Source: Beta vulgaris subsp. vulgaris
Taxonomy: Eukaryota; Streptophyta; Magnoliopsida; Caryophyllales; Amaranthaceae
DNA: 64,000 nt
Direction: 5' to 3'
Assembly (NCBI RefSeq): GCF_026745355.1
Contig: NC_079206.1
Span: forward strand, 37,448,402-37,512,401
Below, one piece after another: positions 58,978 to 64,000 of this stretch. The notes beneath the pieces were generated by a model. It was not told where the DNA came from and searched no databases. It worked only from the letters and a program-made list of their open reading frames with translations. The translations under genes and the position numbers were made by a program. Position 1 is the stretch's first letter. Each line of letters starts with the position of its first letter.

Positions 58978-59327
58978 CTCTACCACCCTTAAAATAAGTT
59001 TCGTTCTCGAAACTTAAAAGCATAAACTCATAGATCAACCATAAGTGTCCATATATCAAGCACTACAGCCTCCGATTGTCCTTACTAGATTTCTATGAAA
59101 AAGTTTTCAATATTATCCACAAATAGATTTCAAATATTCTCAAATTCAACTTCGAATTCTATACTCTTATTCCCAAAATTCTACACAAATCTAAAATCTT
59201 ATTTTTATTCTATAGCTCAAAACTTAAAATCTAATTACCCAAGTAACAGACACACATTCCCAACGATCTTTTACCCTCGCTAGGTAGCCAACTAGGCATA
59301 CGGTCGCAAAGTTGCTCTGATACCATT
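58978..59327 (-). mobile_element. Internal region 1 of the giant-LTR element (350 bp)
   Basis: On the minus strand it starts two bases after LTR B with the primer site TGGTATCAGAGC (plus coordinates 59314-59325), complementary to initiator tRNA-Met, and ends with a purine tract AAGGGTGGTAGAG directly before LTR A. In between are about 300 bp of AT-rich sequence without a credible gene. It has exactly the signals needed in cis for reverse transcription and no coding capacity. Confidence 0.9.
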
Positions 59328-61084
59328 TGTAACAGCCCGCTCTCTCGAGCTGCTAACGAAAACACACTCAATATCCATAAACAACAATTAAGTCTTAATG
59401 AAATTACTTCGCAGCGAAAAATATCCTTAAATACACAAATATTTCGACTAAAATTCCCAAAATATTATACAACGAAACATAAATAACTATTCTTAAACCA
59501 ACTATCTAAAATACAAGCTTAATCCTTAAGCCACGACAACATATTAATATTGCTCCACTTCGAATTCCGAGCTGACACCACCAAACATGCAACAATGTTT
59601 GACTCTGCCACCCACCAAGTGACAGGCCACATAAATGACAACACTATCAGCAAAACTGAGTACACACTGTGTAATCGAAAATACAAGTTTAGGTGTATTT
59701 TGAAAACTAACACATAGCTATAATAACAAATAATCACATTCAACTTAGTTATTATCGTTTCACAAAATCAAATCGTTTGGCATGAACGCGAATGGAGAGG
59801 GGTACCACGCAGTTTCAACTGTCTCCAAACTATTGACGGTCGTCACCCCACCTTTTATTGTTCTGCTTGCAAGACTTAACCGAACGTGTCCTATAACGCC
59901 AGGAATTCGCCCTTCCTGGAAGGCAACAGTTAGGGACTGTACCTGCCCTAACTCGGGTGCATGTTCATGCCTCACTTTCATATATATAAACTAAGATATT
60001 TCATGTTCATACGTGAATCCTCAATACTCATAACATAACACCATATTCGACCTTATCTGGTCTTAACTCAACTCATATCTGGATCATTTCCTCATTGTCA
60101 TACCAAATCATATTTTGAGAAATATAGTATTTTCGAACAATTTCAATAACTGAACAAAGGGATACTTTTATAACAATCCAATAGAAATTCACAACTAACT
60201 CATGGAGATGCATGTATAATCATGACCATAACTATGAACGATATATGATATCTAAAATTTAGTATAACGCACACAGGAGCATTTAAATATATTTTGCTGA
60301 ACCTAAAGGTTACCTCAACTCTATAACAATTATACGAAACCTCCAAGCATCATAACTTGATTTCCCATATCATCTTGAATTATATACGTCTACATAGCCA
60401 TCCTCCAACAACCACCTCACAATAACATCAATAACCAAACTTGAACTAATTCCCAATTCACAAATTATCAACCTTTAACATCCCAATTCTATCATCATAA
60501 TTCTAAATTATATAACTAAACATAACTCACAATCTTACCTAAATCAAGAACATAATTTGGCTACCAACAAATTGAGAATATAAAGCTAACTCGACACATA
60601 AATAAACCTCAATAAAGTGATTTCTATCTTGCACTAAAATCCTTAACCAACCGAATAACAATTCCAACAATACAATTTCATAATTCCGAACGATACTCCA
60701 ATCCAAAATCATCCTCCAATAATCACCTCATAACAATAACAAAATTCAACAACCAATCTTAACTATTCTAATTAAATTCTTCTAATGCAACCAGTATGCT
60801 AATCAAACTAAATCCCGCAAATAGAAATTAATGAAGTCAATCCCATAGCTCATAACTGGACTTCATACATATTAACTCCAACTACAATAATCCTAACAGA
60901 CTCCCATTTCTAAGATTATGATTTCTATCACATCATCAACAACGACTATCCGATAATACATCCTAACCATAATAGAGATGAGTAAATTATTCACTAAACA
61001 ACCTGTAATCACATCACTTGATCTAAATCAATAAGCTTTTCTAAAATAATCAACAACTTAGTTTTCTTAAATCAACTAATAAAC

Positions 61085-61555
61085 TACTATAACAACACCA
61101 GAACAACATAACAACAACAACCACAAAACCAGCCACCACCACCACTACAACGACACAACAACAAAAACAACAACGTAACCCCACCACAACAACTACATGG
61201 CAGCCACCAACCAGAACAACAACAACCAATAACTATGGCACATCACCACCACCACAACAATCCCACACCAACAATAATATAATATCAACACCACCACTAG
61301 CTATAACAACAACAATACCACAACAACAAAACAACAACAACAAAACAGGACAACAACAATAACAGCAACACAACAACAACAACAATAACAACTTCACAAC
61401 TCCACCACAACAACTTCAGGCACCAACAACAACAATAACAACTTCACAACTCCACCACAACAACAACAACGCTCTAGAGCAACCACAACCACAATCAACA
61501 CAACACTTACAACCACTAGAAGTAACACAAACAACAGCAACAACGACAAATAACA
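61085..61555. repeat. CAA/ACA-rich low-complexity region in LTR B
   Basis: Counterpart of 57440-57920, slightly shorter and with its own small indels. Confidence 0.85.
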
Positions 61556-62242
61556 ACTTGAGCTTGAACCACTATTCAAGAATTTTGAAATTTAAAGAAA
61601 AATAGACAAGAGGGGTGTACCTCTGCTCAAGTAGAGCAGGGACGAAAACAAAGCACAAGAAGGGAGCTGAGCTCCGGCGGTTCGTCGTGGCAAAGGACAA
61701 CTGCAATACAGCAGCGGCGACGACGACACTTCGCTCGCGGTAGGAAACAGAGAAGGGGGAAGCATCGCGAGATCTCCGGCAACCTCAGAAAATGCCGGCG
61801 AGGCGCGGTGCAGGTGAGCGGGAGAACACGAAGGTTCACGGGGAGTAGAGAGAGAAACAGGGGTGCGACAAACAGCAGCGACGAGCAACTGTGGTGGCTT
61901 ACGAGCAGCACCACACGCACAGCAAGAACATCGGTGAGCCAACCGGATTCTGACGAGACCGAGAGCAGGGGACGAGAGAGTAAATTGAGTATTTGGGTTT
62001 CGGGTTTCCTTTTCACGGGGGTTTGGGTCTCCTTCTTTTGGGAGTGAGAAATAACAGGAGAGAGAAATGAATGAGTTTGGGTTTAGGAGCCTCTTTGAGT
62101 TTTATTTACTTAGTGGACCGACATAAGGAGTGTTGGGTTTTTGGGTTTATCTCATCCAAACAAACCGACAAGTGCAAAAGAAATGGGCCGACTAATTTTC
62201 TATTTGGCCAAATACCAGTCAACTTAAACTTAAAATCCGAAA

Positions 62243-62485
<243 letters not shown>

Positions 62486-62510
62486 CTCCATAAAATTAAA
62501 CAAATAAATA

Positions 62511-62766
62511 CTCCCTCTGTTTTTTTATCATTCTCACTTTCCTGTGCGTGTCTTCCAATGCACATTTTAAAACTTAAATATCTTTCATTACATATTTGTA
62601 AAAATTATAACGATTGAATATTAATAAAGTACTAATTGAGGCGAATCAAACAAGATCCCACATGACTATGTTTTTTCTTATAAATTGAGAGCATTTGAGA
62701 AGATTCTCTCTAAACATGAATAGTGTCAAGATTCCAAGTGAGAAAGATAAAAAAACACAGAGGGAG
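62511..62766. mobile_element. Stowaway-type MITE in LTR B (256 bp)
   Basis: Ends CTCCCTCTGTTTTTTTATCA and AGATAAAAAAACACAGAGGGAG-type complement, flanked by TA (62509-62510 and 62767-62768). LTR A has the uninterrupted site at about 58840-58860 with a single TA, so the insertion came after the LTR copies separated. Confidence 0.95.
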
Positions 62767-62896
62767 TATATTACAAACACGACAAATAGAAATCATATTC
62801 CACAATTCAAAATAAAATAAGAATTTTTGAAACATAATTAATTTTATAAATATATTTAGCTTTTAAATAAAGGCTCATAAAAACAGGGCTATTACA

Positions 62897-63247
62897 CTCT
62901 ACCACCCTTAAAGTATGTTTCGTCCTCGAAACTTCAAAAAATAAACTCATAGATCAACCTTAAATTTCCATATATCAAGCACTACAGCCTCTGATTGTCC
63001 TTACTAAACTTCTATGAAAAAGTTTTCAATATTATCCACAAATAGATTTCAAATATCCTCAAATTACAACTTCGAATTCTGTACTCTTATTCCCAAAATT
63101 CTACACAAATCTAAAATCTTATTTTTATTCTATAGCTCAAAACTTAAAATCTAATTACCTAAGTAACAGACACATATTCCCAACGATCTTTTACCCTCGC
63201 TAGGTAGCCAACTAGGCATACCATCGCAAGGTTGCTCTGATACCATT
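62897..63247 (-). mobile_element. Internal region 2 of the giant-LTR element (351 bp)
   Basis: Nearly the same as 58978-59327: primer site TGGTATCAGAGC at 63234-63245 (minus strand), purine tract next to LTR B, and no coding capacity. Confidence 0.9.
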
Positions 63248-64000
63248 TGTAACAACCCGCTCTTTTGAGCTGCTAACGGAAACACACTCAACATCCATAA
63301 ACAACAATTAACTCTTAATGAAATTACTTCGCAGCAAAAAATATCCTTAAATACACAAATATCTCGACTAAAATTCCCAAAATATTATACAACTAAACAT
63401 AAATGACTATTCTTAAGCCAACTATCTAAAATACAAGCTTAATCCTTAAGCCACGACAACATATTAATCTTGCTCCACTTCGAATTCCGAGCTCACAACA
63501 CCAAACCTGCAACAATGTTTGACTCTGCCACCCACCAAGTGACAGGCCACAGAAATGACAACACTATCAGCAAAACTGAGTACACACTGTGTAATAGAAA
63601 ATACAAGTTTAGGTGTATTTTGAAAACTAACACATAGCTATAATAACAAATAATCACATTCAACTTAGTTATTATCGTTTCACAAAATCAAATCGTTTGG
63701 CATAAACGCGAGTGGAGAGTGGTACCACGCAGTACCAACTATCTCCAAAGTATTGAGGGTCGTCACCCCACCTTTTATTGTTCTGTTTGGAAGACTTAAC
63801 AGGACATGTCCTATAACGTCAGGAATTCGCCCTTCCTGGAAGGCAACAGTTAGGGACTCTACCCGCCCTAACTCGGGTGCATGTTCATGCCTCACTTTCA
63901 TATATATAAAATAATATATTTAATGTTCATACTTGAATCCTCAATACTCATAACATAACACCATATTCGACCTTATCTGGTCTTAACTCAACTCATATCT
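63248..64000 (-). repeat. LTR C of the giant-LTR array, cut by the window end
   Basis: Begins TGTAACAACCCGCTC and follows LTR A and B for all 753 bp available. Whether the array ends after this LTR or continues cannot be seen. Confidence 0.9.

Overview
The window is nuclear DNA from a flowering plant, probably a eudicot. It is AT-rich, carries one split plant gene with GT..AG introns, and is otherwise filled by plant-type transposable elements: an L1-like LINE, nested Ty3/gypsy elements, Stowaway and Tourist-like MITEs, hAT, MULE-like and Helitron-like elements. I cannot name the species. The GAACT-rich MITEs make me think of Caryophyllales, but that is only an impression.

Layout. Positions 1-14889 hold two direct copies of a 4-4.5 kb unit (21-4557 and 10969-14889). 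Each contains a decayed 3' part of a chloroplast-type fructose-1,6-bisphosphatase gene and an LTR-like stretch. Between the copies lies an unassigned segment with a 5'-truncated LINE in it (6075-10752, flanked by a target duplication). Positions 14890-22590 are intergenic, with foldback, Stowaway, Tourist-like and Helitron-like elements. Positions 22591-34224 (minus strand) hold the only intact host gene I see: a six-exon PIN-FORMED auxin efflux carrier whose exons sum to exactly 620 codons. Its introns carry several MITEs and a 1.3 kb hAT-like element with a perfect 8-bp target duplication. Positions 34225-38550 contain the upstream region, a foldback element with telomere-like repeats and a 10-bp target duplication, and a second large inverted-repeat element.

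Positions 38550-55655 are nested retrotransposons. A gypsy pol (39747-40345 and 53963-54961) is split inside its integrase by a 13.6 kb Tat-type gypsy element (40346-53962). The two LTRs of the inner element differ by only four substitutions and two indels, yet its gag-pol is full of stops and frameshifts. It also carries, on the opposite strand downstream of pol, a gene related to the plant mobile domain (PMD) family.

Positions 55656-64000 are an LTR-internal-LTR-internal-LTR array in minus orientation. The LTRs are 3.3-3.6 kb, but each internal region is only 350 bp and holds little beyond an initiator-Met primer site and a polypurine tract. A Stowaway MITE sits in one LTR and its empty site is preserved in the other.

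The genes do not form a pathway. The story is one functional auxin-transport gene in a dense field of transposons. The features most worth following are the giant-LTR/tiny-internal array, the antisense PMD gene in the Tat element, and the duplicated FBPase fragments.
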